Shown here piece after piece: positions 1 to 9,483 of a stretch of DNA of 64,000 nt; position 1 is the stretch's first letter, and each line of letters starts with the position of its first letter. The position numbers and the translations under genes were made by a program. Origin of the DNA: Janthinobacterium lividum (GTDB lineage: Bacteria; Pseudomonadota; Gammaproteobacteria; Burkholderiales; Burkholderiaceae_D); NCBI RefSeq assembly GCF_023509035.1, contig NZ_CP075583.1:2480001-2544000 (forward strand), in the 5' to 3' direction. The notes beneath the pieces were generated by a model. The model ran no database searches. It saw nothing but the letters and a program-made list of their open reading frames with translations, and had not been told where the DNA came from.

Positions 1-1354
1 TTTCCGGCACGACGACGCCGAAGGCGCGCAGGCGGTCGAGGAAGCGGGGACGCACGCCGCTGGCCTGGAAGTGGCCGCTGACGGCACCGTCCTGGGCCAC
101 GCCCGTCTGGCGGAAGGTGAAGATTTCCTGCATGGTGATCATCTCGCCTTCCATGCCCGTGATTTCTTGTATCGACACCACCTTGCGCTTGCCATCCGTC
201 AGGCGCGCCACCTGCACCACCACGCCGATGGCTGCGCTGATCTGCTGGCGCATGGCCTTGCCCGGCAACATGGAGGCCGCCATGCTGATCATGTTTTCCA
301 GCCGCGTCAGGGCGTCGCGTGGCGTGTTGGCGTGGATGGTGGCCATCGAGCCCTCATGGCCCGTATTCATTGCCTGCAGCATGTCGAGCGCCTCGGCACC
401 GCGCACCTCGCCCAGGATGATGCGGTCGGGCCGCATGCGCAGGGCATTGCGCACCAGCGCGCGCTGCGTCACTTCGCCCTTGCCTTCGATGTTCGGGGGC
501 CGCGTTTCCAGGCGTACCACGTGCGGTTGCTGCATTTGCAGTTCCGCCGCATCCTCGATGGTGACGATGCGCTCGGTGCCGCTGATGAAGCCCGATATCG
601 CGTTCAGCATGGTGGTCTTGCCGCTGCCCGTGCCGCCCGAGATCAGGATATTGATCTTGGCCTTGCCCAGGCCCTGCAGGATTTGCGCCATTTCGACCGT
701 CAGGCTGTGATGTTCGACCAGGTCGGAAAGCCGCAGCGGCTGGGCCGAAAAGCGCCGTATCGACATCACGGGTCCGTCGATGGCCAGCGGCGGGATGATG
801 GCGTTGACGCGCGAACCGTCGGGCAGGCGGGCATCGACCATGGGGCTCGATTCATCGATGCGCCGTCCCACGCGCGAGACGATCTTGTCGATGATCTTCA
901 TCAGGTGCGCATCGTCGGTGAAGCGGACGTTGCTCAGCTCGAGCTGGCCATGGCGTTCGACATACACCTGGCGGTGCGTGTTGACGAGGATGTCCGATAC
1001 CGTCGGGTCGTTCAGCAGTGGTTCGAGCGGGCCGAAGCCCAGTACCTCGTCCTGGATGTCGCGCACGAGGGTACGCCGTTCCAGGTCGTTGATGACGACG
1101 CTGTCTTCGTCCAGCAAGCGCCCCACCAGGACCTTCAGGTCGTCGCGTATCTGCTCCTGGGACAGGCGCTGCATGCCTTCCAGGTCGATGCGGTCGAGCA
1201 GGGACTGGTGCACGTGCTGCTTGAGTTCCTGGTAGGCGGGATTGTCGATGTTGCCGCCGCGCACGGCACCGAAGGCCGTATTGCTGTTCGCGCCCGGGGC
1301 GCTGCCGAGGCGTTCGCGCAGGCTGGGGCTGGCGCCATTGATGTCGATGCTCAT
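1..1354 (-). CDS. cpaF: CpaF/TadA pilus assembly ATPase (3' end cut by window edge)
   Basis: This is the secretion ATPase that powers Flp/Tad pilus assembly at the inner-membrane base. Reading the minus strand from the ATG at 1354 gives 451 residues with no stop before position 1, beginning [16 protein letters not shown]. The Walker A motif [11 protein letters not shown] lies near residue 236, followed by the [10 protein letters not shown] Asp box and the Walker B region [17 protein letters not shown], then [14 protein letters not shown], the His box typical of CpaF. The last visible residues (FGVVVPE) are close to the usual C-terminus, so only a few codons are missing. The start overlaps the cpaE stop by 4 bases (ATGA), so the two are translationally coupled. 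tadB/tadC-type genes would be expected just beyond the window. The identification is very firm. Confidence 0.95.
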   Translation of the reverse strand, partial: MSIDINGASPSLRERLGSAPGANSNTAFGAVRGGNIDNPAYQELKQHVHQSLLDRIDLEGMQRLSQEQIRDDLKVLVGRLLDEDSVVINDLERRTLVRDIQDEVLGFGPLEPLLNDPTVSDILVNTHRQVYVERHGQLELSNVRFTDDAHLMKIIDKIVSRVGRRIDESSPMVDARLPDGSRVNAIIPPLAIDGPVMSIRRFSAQPLRLSDLVEHHSLTVEMAQILQGLGKAKINILISGGTGSGKTTMLNAISGFISGTERIVTIEDAAELQMQQPHVVRLETRPPNIEGKGEVTQRALVRNALRMRPDRIILGEVRGAEALDMLQAMNTGHEGSMATIHANTPRDALTRLENMISMAASMLPGKAMRQQISAAIGVVVQVARLTDGKRKVVSIQEITGMEGEMITMQEIFTFRQTGVAQDGAVSGHFQASGVRPRFLDRLRAFGVVVPE

Positions 1355-2541
1355 GCTGTTTCCCCTCGAAGATGGATGGGCCGGCTACGCTGGAACAGGC
1401 GTGAAAACAGGCCGGGCGTGCTGGCCGCGCGCGTGCCGCCCAACTTGTGCGCGCACTCCTGCAGTGATTTTGCCAGCGCACTGCCGGGCGCCAGCTTCAG
1501 CACGGGCACGCCCTGGTTGACCGAGGCTGCCGCCACCGCGTAGTGATTCGGCATGGCGTGGAAGATGCGCTGGCCATAGGCCGCTTCCAGGTCGCGTCCG
1601 CGGATTTCATCGGCGCCCGCATGGCGGTTCAGGATCAGGTGGATCTTGCCGGCCGGGTATTCCAGCGACTGGAACACCTGCAGCAGCCGCTTGCCATCGC
1701 GGATGTAGGGCAGGGTTGCCTGCACCACGGGGCAGATCATGTCGGCGTGATCGAGCGCGCGCACGCTGATGGCATCGAGGCCGCGGCCCGTGTCGAGCAC
1801 GATGAAGTCATATTCGTGGCGCGCCAGATGCAGCAATTGGTCGATGTGCTCGGGCTTGATGTCGCTTGCGTGGCCCGGATCTTCGGGAGCTGCCAGGATG
1901 CTGAAGTTCGGCGTCACCTGCACCATGCTGGCGGCGAGGAAGGAGGGATCGAGGCGGTGGATCTGCTGTGCCACGTGCGACAGTGTGGCGGCCGGCTTCT
2001 GATCCGAGACAAACAGCGCCGCATCGCCAAACTGCAGATTCAGGTCGAACAGCGCCACGCGCTGGTTGGCCTGCGCCAGCGCATACGCCAGGTTGGCGGC
2101 GAGGAAGGTAGCACCGCTGCCGCCCTTGCACGAGACGAAGGCGATGATCTTGCCATCGCGCCGCACGTGGCGCGCGCTCTTGTCCTCGATGCGTTGCAGC
2201 GCTGTATTCAGGGCGGCGCCTTGGTCGGCTTGCGGCAGCACTTCGCGTACCCCCGCGCGCATGGCTTGCAGCAGGAAGTCGCTGCCCTGGTGCTGGCACT
2301 GCAAGATGATGGCCATGGCGGGCTGGCGGCTGGCCAGGCGTTCGATGCGCACCAGGTCGGCATCGTCGATGACGGGTTGCGCCAGCAACAGCACGTCTGG
2401 CACGGCCATTTCAGCCGTGCCGGCCAGCCGTTCCAGGCTGCCGACGGCGCTGTCGATATCGTCGCCCGCGTGGCGCTCGCGCAACAGCGCCGTCATCGCG
2501 GCCAGTTGTTTTTCGTTACTGGAGATAATGAAGATTTTCAC
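1351..2541 (-). CDS. cpaE: CpaE/TadZ-like pilus assembly ATPase
   Basis: This is a MinD/ParA-like localisation factor of Tad pili: an atypical receiver-like N-terminal domain (about residues 1-115) followed by a P-loop ATPase domain. The deviant Walker [20 protein letters not shown] sits near residue 137, and the region after it ([14 protein letters not shown]) is typical of TadZ/CpaE. I chose the GTG at 2541 ([13 protein letters not shown]) because GGAG lies six bases upstream and homologues start with the same beta-strand. A longer reading frame continues upstream but has no recognisable sequence. The length is 396 aa. The stop overlaps the start of cpaF by 4 bases. It probably targets the pilus machine to a cell position. 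Confidence 0.93.
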   Translation of the reverse strand: MKIFIISSNEKQLAAMTALLRERHAGDDIDSAVGSLERLAGTAEMAVPDVLLLAQPVIDDADLVRIERLASRQPAMAIILQCQHQGSDFLLQAMRAGVREVLPQADQGAALNTALQRIEDKSARHVRRDGKIIAFVSCKGGSGATFLAANLAYALAQANQRVALFDLNLQFGDAALFVSDQKPAATLSHVAQQIHRLDPSFLAASMVQVTPNFSILAAPEDPGHASDIKPEHIDQLLHLARHEYDFIVLDTGRGLDAISVRALDHADMICPVVQATLPYIRDGKRLLQVFQSLEYPAGKIHLILNRHAGADEIRGRDLEAAYGQRIFHAMPNHYAVAAASVNQGVPVLKLAPGSALAKSLQECAHKLGGTRAASTPGLFSRLFQRSRPIHLRGETA

Positions 2542-2579
2542 GGCAAGCTCCGGCAGTGGCTGGGTGGATGGGGTAAGGG

Positions 2580-2870
2580 TCAGCGTTTGCTCACGCCGAT
2601 CGTCAACACGTCGGGAATCGGATCGGGCGCGCTGTAGGATTTCTGGTACAGCTTGTAGCCGCTGACGGCGGCCTTGCCATCGAGGCCCAGCACGGGATCG
2701 CGGTTGTAGACGGCGTCCGGATACAGGATTTGCTGCTGCTTGAGCAAGGTCACCGACTCGCCGAAATGGCTGTCGAGTACTGGGGTGGTGGTGGCGGCAC
2801 AGCCGGCCAGCGCGCTGATCGCCGCAGCGCACAGCAGGCAGCGGGGCAGGGTGGTTGCGAAGGTTTTCAT
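2580..2870 (-). CDS. small lipoprotein of the Tad locus
   Basis: This 96-aa protein begins MKTFATTLPRCLLCAAAI and carries a lipobox (ISALAGC) with the acylated Cys near residue 24. It is therefore probably an outer-membrane or periplasmic lipoprotein. It sits 10 bases after the secretin gene and 38 bases before cpaE, a position where other Tad loci carry the CpaD/TadD-like lipoprotein or secretin pilotin. It is much shorter than CpaD and has no TPR repeats, so it is not TadD. A role in secretin assembly is inferred from position only. The start is the ATG that begins the signal peptide; an in-frame extension upstream lies in the secretin gene and is not credible. Confidence 0.75.
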   Translation of the reverse strand: MKTFATTLPRCLLCAAAISALAGCAATTTPVLDSHFGESVTLLKQQQILYPDAVYNRDPVLGLDGKAAVSGYKLYQKSYSAPDPIPDVLTIGVSKR

Positions 2871-2880
2871 GAAGATGCTC

Positions 2881-4673
2881 CTATTTGAGATCATCGATAA
2901 TGCTGGCCGATGACGTGGCCACATCGGCTTTCGGCACGGCGCGGTATTGCGGCAGGTCATTGCTGGTCACCGTGGGCGTGGCGACTGGCATGGCCACCGG
3001 CATGGCGGGTGGCACGGGCGCGGTCATGGCGGCAGGCGGCGGGGCGGAAGCGGGCGCGGGCAGCGGTGCCGGCTGCGGCATCGGAGCTGGTGCCGGCGCC
3101 GCGCCTTCCATCTTGCCTTGCATGAACATGTCGCCACGCGTGGGCTGCACATACGGATCGGTGGGCAGCTTGTAGTCGGGCGGCAGCGGCTTGACCAGGT
3201 GCGGCGTGATGATGAAGACCAGTTCCGAGCGGTCCGTCTGGAAGTCCGTGCTGCGGAACAGGGCGCCCAGCACGGGCACTTCGCCCAAGCCCGGCAAGGC
3301 CTTGATATTGCTGGTCACATTATTCTTGATCAAGCCGCCGATGGCGAAGCTCTGGCCATCGAACAGTTGTACCGTGGTGGTGGCGCGCCGCGTGGTAAAC
3401 GAGGGCAGGATGGCGGTCGTCGAAATGCCGGTGGCCGTGATGCCGATGCCTTCCTTGTTCAGGTCGGACACTTCCGGCGACACTTTCAGGTTGATGCGCC
3501 CCCTTCGAGCACGGTGGGCGTGAATTTGACGGCTACGCCAAACTCTTTTTCTTCCAGCGTGATGGTGGGCGTGCCGCCATTGTTGGTCTGGCTGACGGGG
3601 ATGAAGATCTTGCCGCCAGCGAGGAAACTGGCTTCCTGGCCACTGATGGCCATGATGTTCGGTTCGGCCAGCACCTTGATCAAGCCATCGCGCTTCTGCG
3701 CATCGAGACCCAGGAAATTGCCATTGCGGCTATTGCTGGCGCTGATGCCACTGGGATTGTTGCTGAGCAAGTTCGACAGCAGCGAATAGGTCCAGCCGCC
3801 GATGGTCTTGCTCAAGCCCAGGTTGGCGCCCAGCTGGTCGACCAGGGTTTTCGACACTTCCGCCACTTTGACTTCCAGCATCACCTGCTGTGGCGCGGCG
3901 ATCGCCATCAGGTTGATCACGCGCGGCGAGGCCGACGGTCCGCCGGAAGGGTCGGGTGCGGCGCCGGCGACGGCAGGTGGCGCACCGGCCGCTGCGGCGC
4001 CCGCGGCGGGACGCGAACCGCGCTGTGCATAGGCGTTGGCCAGCGACATCGCCTGGTCGGCCTTGACGGTGTCGCTGACGACGCCCGACAGTATCAGGGT
4101 ATCGCCGGCCACCGTCACGCGCAGCTCTTTTTCATTCGGCAGCAGTTCGGCCAGGCGCGCCTGCAGCAGGCTGGCGTCGATGCTGACGGACAGGTCGATG
4201 ATGCTCGCTTCATTATTGCGGTTCCACACGATCAGATTGGTCGTGCCCACGGATTTGCCCAGCAGATAAACATCGGTGGTATTGAGCAGGATCACGTCGG
4301 CGATGCGCGGATCGCCCACGGAGACGCGGGCAACGGGAAACGGCAGGTGCATCAGCGTGGACTTGCCTTCGGCCAGGGCCATGTTGCGGCTCACGTCGGC
4401 CCGCCCGCCCGCCGTATCGAGCATGGCTTGCTGCGCCACCGGTTTCATGCGCGGCGTGCGGTGCACGACCTTGGGCGGCGGCGTGGTGGCCGCAGCCGAC
4501 GCCGACGCCGGGGCCGGGGTGCCAGGCGGCGTGGTCGACAGGCCCGGCGACGTGGCAGGCGCGCCCGCTTCGCCATGGGCGGCCGGGATCAGGGCGCCGA
4601 TGGCGGCGATGGCGAGTGCCATGCGCAGGATGCGGCCTCCGTTTGCTGTGCTCAGTTTGCTCATGGTGCTCAT
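2881..4673 (-). pseudogene. cpaC: CpaC/RcpA type II/IV secretin, interrupted by a frameshift
   Basis: This is the outer-membrane secretin channel of the Flp/Tad pilus. The N-terminal part (4673 down to 3486, 395 aa) has a signal peptide, the pilus-specific N domain (LPFPVARVSVGDPRIADVIL), a BON-like stretch and the start of the secretin domain. The C-terminal part (3483 down to 2881, 200 aa) has the secretin core (FIITPHLVKPLPPDY) and a Pro/Ala-rich tail. The frames join at a tract of five C on the plus strand (3499-3503). Adding one base restores VLEGGRINLKVSPEVSDLNK and a 597-aa protein. Either this is a one-base sequencing deletion or the pilus is disabled; all other pilus genes except the ICMT-like one are intact, which favours sequence error. 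Confidence 0.9.
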
Positions 4674-4721
4674 GGCATGCTCCTCGTGGTGCGGATCGGA
4701 TGACGATCAGCGTGGCGTTGT

Positions 4722-5555
4722 TCAGAATTGTTGGGAGCTGCGTTCCAGCCCCTTGATGACATCGACTTGCGGCCCGGTTGGCCCTTGCACCACGTGGCGG
4801 CGCACGACCGGCCGGGGGGCGGGGGTGGCCACCTGGGCGGCGACCTTGGCATCCAGCAGGCTGGTCTTGGTGGCGCCGTCCGTGTTGACGGGCTTGTCTT
4901 CGATCTGGTTGCGCAGCACCAGCGACAGGGTGCCCACGCTGCGCGCCAGGTCGAGTTTTTCCGTCTGGTCGGGCGTCAGTTCCAGGGTCACGGCATTGAC
5001 CACCTTGGGCTTGGTGTCGTCTCGGTTCGATTCTTGCGCGATGGCCAGCACGAGTATGCGTTCGAGCACGATTTTTGAAATGCTGGGGTCGCGTCCGGAG
5101 CCCGTCTTGGCCGCATCATCCTGCGTGTTGACGAGAATGTCGACGTAGTTGCCGGGCAGGGCGAAGCCGGCCACGCCGACCACGTCATTGACCCGCACCG
5201 TCATGGCGCGCTTGCCTTCACCCACCACGGCCGACAGGCCGCCCTGGGTGCCGGGGGGCGCCAGCTTGCTTTCCATGATCGGTTCGCCGTGCTGGATGCT
5301 GGTGCGCGTGACGCGCGCATCGAGCAGTTTCGGGTCGTTGATGGCGCCCGGCGGCAGCGCGCTGCTGGGCCAGTCGACCATGCGCACCATTTCCGGCGCG
5401 ATGCGCGCGCCCAGGCTGATGTCGATCAGGGCGACAGCGACCTTGTTGGTATTGCCCGAAGCCTGGGCATTGATCCAGCGTGCGGCCACGATGACCGCCA
5501 CGAACGCCAGGATGACCGCGAAGGCCATCATCGTCAGAGCGCGTGCGTTTCTCAT
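4722..5555 (-). CDS. cpaB: CpaB/RcpC pilus assembly protein
   Basis: This 277-aa periplasmic protein is anchored by one N-terminal membrane segment (about residues 7-25), followed by a SAF domain (VALIDISLGARIAPEMVRMV) and the RcpC/CpaB domain (GKRAMTVRVNDVVGVAGFAL). CpaB binds peptidoglycan or stabilises the secretin in Tad systems. The conserved PGNYVDILVN stretch fits the family well. Its start overlaps the stop of the AAA+ ATPase gene by 4 bases, and cpaC follows 48 bases downstream. The length is normal for the family and the frame is intact. Confidence 0.93.
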   Translation of the reverse strand: MRNARALTMMAFAVILAFVAVIVAARWINAQASGNTNKVAVALIDISLGARIAPEMVRMVDWPSSALPPGAINDPKLLDARVTRTSIQHGEPIMESKLAPPGTQGGLSAVVGEGKRAMTVRVNDVVGVAGFALPGNYVDILVNTQDDAAKTGSGRDPSISKIVLERILVLAIAQESNRDDTKPKVVNAVTLELTPDQTEKLDLARSVGTLSLVLRNQIEDKPVNTDGATKTSLLDAKVAAQVATPAPRPVVRRHVVQGPTGPQVDVIKGLERSSQQF

Positions 5556-6898
5556 TTTGATACTCCTTTATGCAGGACCGCAGCCGGTCCGTTCTGTATG
5601 CCGGCGGAGCCGTCGGCGGCGCCGAAATAATTGTTCCAGGCCCAGTGCAGCGCGTCGGCTTCGAGCCGTGGCGGTCGGCCTTCATAGCGCGCCATGTCGT
5701 ACAGCTGGGCCAGGATGTCGCGTGGATAGCAGGCCAGCAGGGGCCGCGCGTGCTGGTCGTGCAGCTGCAGCAGGCAGTGGTAGGCGGCATGGTTGAAGGT
5801 CATGCCGAATTGTTCGCAGACGTGGCGGAACACGGCCTCGTAGTGGTAGCTGCTCAATTGGCCGATATGGATCTTGTAGCCGATGCGGCGCAGGAAGGAG
5901 TCGTCGGCCAGTTGCTGCGGCGCCAGGTTCGAGGAGAAGACCACGATGACGTCAAAGGGCACGGGAAATTTGTAGCCCGTGTGCAGCGACATGTAATCGA
6001 CGCGGCGCGCCATCGGCACGATCCAGCGGTTCATCAGTTCCACGGGCGAGCAGCGCTGGCGGCCCAGGTCATCGATGATGAAGATGCCGTTGTTCGCCTT
6101 CAGGTGCGGCGGCGCCTGGTACAGGCGGGCACCGGGATCGAATTGCAGGTCGAGCATGTCGAGCGTCAGTTCGCCGCCCGTCAGCACGGTGGGGCGCCAG
6201 GCGCGCACCCAGCGCGGGTCGGCCGGCGGCGCCACGTCGGCGGCCAGCGTATGCAGCATGGGATCGAGGAAGGGCAGCACCTCGCCATCGACCATCACCG
6301 CGTGCGGCAGGGCGATGGTTCCGCTGAGCAAACCATGCAGGCGTTCGGCCAGATACGTCTTGCCGCTGCCGGCGGGGCCGTGCAGGAACAGGGCGCGGCC
6401 TGAATTCATGGCCGCACCCAGCTGGTCGAGCACCGATGTGCAAGCCACCACGTCGTGAAACTGTTGCATCATGGTTTCCCGTGTGACGTGCATGTGCGCC
6501 ACGCTTTGCGCCAGTACCTGCGCGCTGTAGTGGGCCAGGGTGACAGGCGCAGGACCGCTGTAGGCATTGCGCCGCAAATAGTCGGCGGCGCGCAGGCGGC
6601 CCTGGTCGCCCAGGTGATAGTGCTGGTCGGCGTCCGTGCCGCTGTAGCCGTTGCGCTGCACTTCGCAGAGTTTTTCGGCGCGCATGAAGGCCAGCAGCGG
6701 TTCTAGCACGCCGGCGCCCAGTTTCACATGGGATGACAGGGCGGGCAAGCCGATCTGGCCGCGCAGGAACATGACCTTCACCAGCAGTTCCACCAGGAAC
6801 AGGAAGGGCAAGCCCGTTTCGGCCACGTTGCGCGGTGCGCGCTGCATGGCCGGCATGATGCTGCCGTCGGCAGGCGCTTCTGGGTAGGTATCGGGCAT
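5552..6898 (-). CDS. AAA+ ATPase of the Tad locus with N-terminal winged-helix-like region
   Basis: This 448-aa protein has a cytoplasmic N-terminal region (residues 1-130) resembling a winged-helix domain, then an AAA+ module. Walker A is FLHGPAGSGKTYLAERL near residue 175. Walker B/sensor is GIFIIDDLGRQR, followed by the sensor-1-like VVFSSNLAPQQLADDSFLRR. A C-terminal helical region follows. It is not CpaF, CpaE or a canonical MoxR protein. Related ATPases occur in Tad loci of Burkholderiales, but I know of no assigned function. The gene overlaps cpaB by 4 bases (ATGA), implying a coupled role in pilus biogenesis, perhaps remodelling of a pilus complex. Confidence 0.8.
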   Translation of the reverse strand: MPDTYPEAPADGSIMPAMQRAPRNVAETGLPFLFLVELLVKVMFLRGQIGLPALSSHVKLGAGVLEPLLAFMRAEKLCEVQRNGYSGTDADQHYHLGDQGRLRAADYLRRNAYSGPAPVTLAHYSAQVLAQSVAHMHVTRETMMQQFHDVVACTSVLDQLGAAMNSGRALFLHGPAGSGKTYLAERLHGLLSGTIALPHAVMVDGEVLPFLDPMLHTLAADVAPPADPRWVRAWRPTVLTGGELTLDMLDLQFDPGARLYQAPPHLKANNGIFIIDDLGRQRCSPVELMNRWIVPMARRVDYMSLHTGYKFPVPFDVIVVFSSNLAPQQLADDSFLRRIGYKIHIGQLSSYHYEAVFRHVCEQFGMTFNHAAYHCLLQLHDQHARPLLACYPRDILAQLYDMARYEGRPPRLEADALHWAWNNYFGAADGSAGIQNGPAAVLHKGVSK

Positions 6899-6928
6899 GA
6901 TGATCGCTCCTTTTGCCGGATGGTGAGG

Positions 6929-7548
6929 TCAGAAGATGAAGGGCAGCAGCCGGTATTTCACTTGCCGCATGTACACGCGGTAACGCACGTCGGTGGACAG
7001 GAAGCGCTCTTCGCGCAGCAGGCGCAGCACCAGCAGCAGCATGGCGGCCGCATAGACGGCCGTGTTGCCGGGCGATGCATTGCTGAGCAGATATGCCGTT
7101 GACGACACCACATAGCTGGCGTACACGGGATGGCGCACGAAGCGGTACATGCCGTGCGTCTTGATGTTGCGCTGCGCCACCACCAGGCCGAAGCTGCGGT
7201 TCAGCGACAGCAGGCCGGCGATCTGCAGGACACAGCCGAATACCAGCAGGTAGCGCGCGGCGGGCCATATGGTCATCTCGGATGGCGAAAAAAGAATGGC
7301 GCGAAGGTGGCGCCGATGGCCAGCAGCCAGTCGCCCGCATCGGTCGAGACACTGACGGGCGCGGTGCGCACGATGAACAGCAGGGCCGAGACGGTTTCGG
7401 CGCCGCAGAACAGCAGGTAGCTCCAGTCGCCGCTGTGCTGGTAGGCCAGCACATGGGCCCAGGCAAATATGCTCCACAAGCACGCCATGAAGATGCTGCA
7501 AACCTGGCTGGCGCGGCGCGAACTGAACAGAGTGTCGATGTTTTCCAT
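6929..7548 (-). pseudogene. ICMT-like membrane methyltransferase, interrupted by a frameshift
   Basis: The start is MENIDTLFSSRRASQ at 7548. The first half reads in one frame to a stop at 7273; the second half (from ILFSPSEMTIWPAARYLL) is in another. They join at A6 on the plus strand (7288-7293); one more A gives APFFFSPSEMTIW and a 206-aa polytopic protein. The C-terminal motif YRFVRHPVYASYVVS and the late REERFL are those of isoprenylcysteine carboxyl methyltransferase/PEMT-like enzymes, which bind S-adenosylmethionine at the membrane. The substrate is unknown. It lies inside the pilus operon between the prepilin peptidase and the AAA+ gene, so modification of a pilus or membrane component is a guess. 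The break is probably a homopolymer indel. Confidence 0.8.
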
Positions 7549-7577
7549 GGTCGTAGTCCTGGTTGGGGGCGCGCCGT

Positions 7578-8165
7578 TCAGCGCAAACTCCACAGTTGCG
7601 TGTAATGGAGGAAAAGTTGTAATCCCGTGCCGCTGGCGATGGCGAAGGCATACGCCAGCCTGCCGCTGGCGGCCGGCGGTTCGGCGATGCTGGCAACGCC
7701 TCCGGCAAGGCTGTGCAGCAAGGCGCCCAGCAGCATGTCGTAGGTATTTTTCAGGACCAGGCGCAGGCGCCGCCCTGCCAGCGCGGCGGCCAGCGCCAGC
7801 ACGCCGCCGGCCAGGAAGGTCAGCAGTACCGCCTCGAGCACGCCTTGCGGCCCCAGGAAGGCGCCGCACATGGCCATCAGCTTGACGTCGCCGGCGCCCA
7901 GGGCGCGCAGCAGATACATGGGCAGCAGCAGGGCCAGTCCGGCACCGGCGCCGGCCAGCGCCGGCAGCAGGCCCAGGCCGCCGAAGGTGGGGTCGAACAG
8001 GCCGCTGCCTGCAGGCATGGCAGCGTTCAGCAGCAGCCCAAGCAGCGTGCCGCACAGCACCAGGCGGTTGGGGATGCGGCGGCTGCGCAGGTCGTGCCAC
8101 AGGGCGGCGGCCAGCAGGCCGGCCAGAGTGGCCAGGCACAGCAGCATGCCAAGATGGGCGTTCAT
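7578..8165 (-). CDS. cpaA: CpaA/TadV type IV prepilin peptidase
   Basis: This 195-aa polytopic aspartic peptidase cleaves (and in some families methylates) Flp prepilins at the inner membrane. The two catalytic aspartates are visible in ALWHDLRSRRIPN (near residue 27) and in the GxGD signature ALGAGDVKLMAMCG. I chose MNAHLGMLLCLATLAGLLAA at 8165, which overlaps the upstream PAP2 gene stop by 4 bases; the longer upstream reading frame has no membrane character. The short form without the cytoplasmic Cys domain is typical of CpaA/TadV. It serves the two pilins at 9.2-9.7 kb. Confidence 0.93.
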   Translation of the reverse strand: MNAHLGMLLCLATLAGLLAAALWHDLRSRRIPNRLVLCGTLLGLLLNAAMPAGSGLFDPTFGGLGLLPALAGAGAGLALLLPMYLLRALGAGDVKLMAMCGAFLGPQGVLEAVLLTFLAGGVLALAAALAGRRLRLVLKNTYDMLLGALLHSLAGGVASIAEPPAASGRLAYAFAIASGTGLQLFLHYTQLWSLR

Positions 8166-9241
8166 GGCGTCAGCCCTTTCTTGTTGAGGCAGGGCGCGAT
8201 GTCCAACTGCGGGCTGGCTGCTGCGGCGCTGCGGCGCAGGGCCAGGCCCACCGCTTGCCAGATCACGATGGCCCCTGCCGTCCCCACGTAACCGTCCAGC
8301 GCGTAGTGCCAGCCCAGGTGGACCGAGCCGAGCATGATCAGCACGGCAAAGGCGGCCAGGGCGATGCCGGCGGCGCGGCGGATGGGCCAGGCGACCAGGG
8401 CCATCAGTACGGAGGTGGCCACGTGCATGCTGGGCATGGCGGAAATGCCCAGTTCGCCAACGGTGCCGCCGCTCTGGTAGCCCTGCCACAGCATGTCTTG
8501 CACCTTCAGGGCCCAGACGGGAATGCTATGGTTGCTTTCCTGCAGGTAGGCCATCAGCGGCGCATACGGATCATTGGCATGCAAGTGGCCGTAATAGCAG
8601 GGTCCGGCGGAGGAAAACAGCATGGCTGCCACGCTGCCCAGGACGATCCACGCGATGGTAAAGCTGAGCAGGAACTGCATGCGCAGCAGGCGGTGCCGGG
8701 TATCGAGGATGAGCCAGTACAGCAGCGCGTAAAACAGCAGGAACCAGAAGTGATATGCGACGTTCAGCAGGCCCGTCAGCAGGGGATGGCCCAGCAGAGG
8801 CTGCAGCCAAGCCCACGGCGCCGTGCCACCATGCAGGGCGATGTCGATGGCCGACAGGCGGACATCCCAGTCAAACGGGTGCAGGCGGGGAATGGCGGCT
8901 TTGAACGTGGTAAAGCTGAGGGCGAACAGGGGCACGAGCAGCAGCGCAGGCAGCGCATGCAGCAGGCGCTCGCGGTGCAGGTGGCGGCGCAGTTCGTGGT
9001 ACAGGAAATGGCACAGGCGTGCGGGACGCAGCATGCACATCACATAGCCTGTCCAGGCGCACAGCAGGAAGACGGGGCCGGTCAGCGCGGCCAGGGCAAA
9101 GCTTGCCAGCAGGGGGGCGATCTCGTGGCGTGTCGGTTTGCTGCCGGCCAGCAGCAGGACCACGGCCGTGTAGGCCAGCACCAGCAGCAGCAGCGCACGG
9201 TGGCTGTGCAGCGAGGCGCGCAGGCTCGAGGGGATAGTCAT
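8162..9241 (-). CDS. PAP2-superfamily membrane phosphatase/phosphotransferase
   Basis: This 359-aa polytopic membrane protein belongs to the PAP2 group. It contains the second phosphatase motif as SAMPSMHVATSVLM and the third as HLGWHYALDGYVG, which supply the two catalytic histidines and the aspartate. It resembles the inositolphosphotransferase/Aur1-like (PAP2_3) subgroup, so the likely chemistry is hydrolysis or transfer of a lipid phosphate group at the membrane. It overlaps the stop of the second Flp pilin and the start of the prepilin peptidase by 4 bases each, so it is locked into the pilus operon. Why a pilus operon would need it is not known; lipid remodelling or pilin glycolipid transfer are possibilities. 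Confidence 0.8.
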   Translation of the reverse strand: MTIPSSLRASLHSHRALLLLVLAYTAVVLLLAGSKPTRHEIAPLLASFALAALTGPVFLLCAWTGYVMCMLRPARLCHFLYHELRRHLHRERLLHALPALLLVPLFALSFTTFKAAIPRLHPFDWDVRLSAIDIALHGGTAPWAWLQPLLGHPLLTGLLNVAYHFWFLLFYALLYWLILDTRHRLLRMQFLLSFTIAWIVLGSVAAMLFSSAGPCYYGHLHANDPYAPLMAYLQESNHSIPVWALKVQDMLWQGYQSGGTVGELGISAMPSMHVATSVLMALVAWPIRRAAGIALAAFAVLIMLGSVHLGWHYALDGYVGTAGAIVIWQAVGLALRRSAAAASPQLDIAPCLNKKGLTP

Positions 9242-9411
9242 GACAGCGCCAGGACGACCTGGTCCTTGATGGTGGTAAACAGCAGGGCCAGGCTGTCACC
9301 GGCCAGGGTGACGGCAGCCAGGATGACCACGGCCAGCAGTCCGGCCAGCAGCGCATATTCGAGTGCGGTGACGGCAGTTTCCTCGTACAGGCAGGACAGC
9401 AGAGAGTTCAC
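9238..9411 (-). CDS. Flp-family pilin (second, variant copy)
   Basis: This 57-aa prepilin starts from a GTG at 9411, preceded by GAGG at good spacing, and reads MNSLLSCLYEETAVTALEY. The hydrophobic core LLAGLLAVVILAAVTLAG is that of Flp/Fap pilins. The processing site is unusual: Ala precedes the expected cut (ETA/VTALEY), where Flp pilins have Gly. Its length equals that of the other pilin, which supports the GTG start over an upstream ATG. It follows the major pilin after a strong hairpin and overlaps the PAP2 gene by 4 bases. It is probably a minor pilin or a tip/regulatory subunit. Confidence 0.85.
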   Translation of the reverse strand: MNSLLSCLYEETAVTALEYALLAGLLAVVILAAVTLAGDSLALLFTTIKDQVVLALS

Positions 9412-9483
9412 GATGGGCCTCGCAGTCGATGGATGGCAATGCGGGTGGGTGGTCAAGGCGGCGTGCTGGCTGTGCCGCCTGCT

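Noticed and set aside
71-1543. Long plus-strand open frame of 490 codons opposite cpaF
   Set aside because: It is His/Arg/Gln-rich antisense sequence of a high-GC gene; the minus strand encodes a near-complete CpaF.
1543-2637. Plus-strand open frame of 364 codons opposite cpaE
   Set aside because: Antisense shadow of the CpaE ATPase.
2881-4673. Programmed ribosomal frameshift in cpaC
   Set aside because: No slippery heptamer with downstream structure is apparent, secretins are not known to use one, and similar breaks occur in five unrelated genes.
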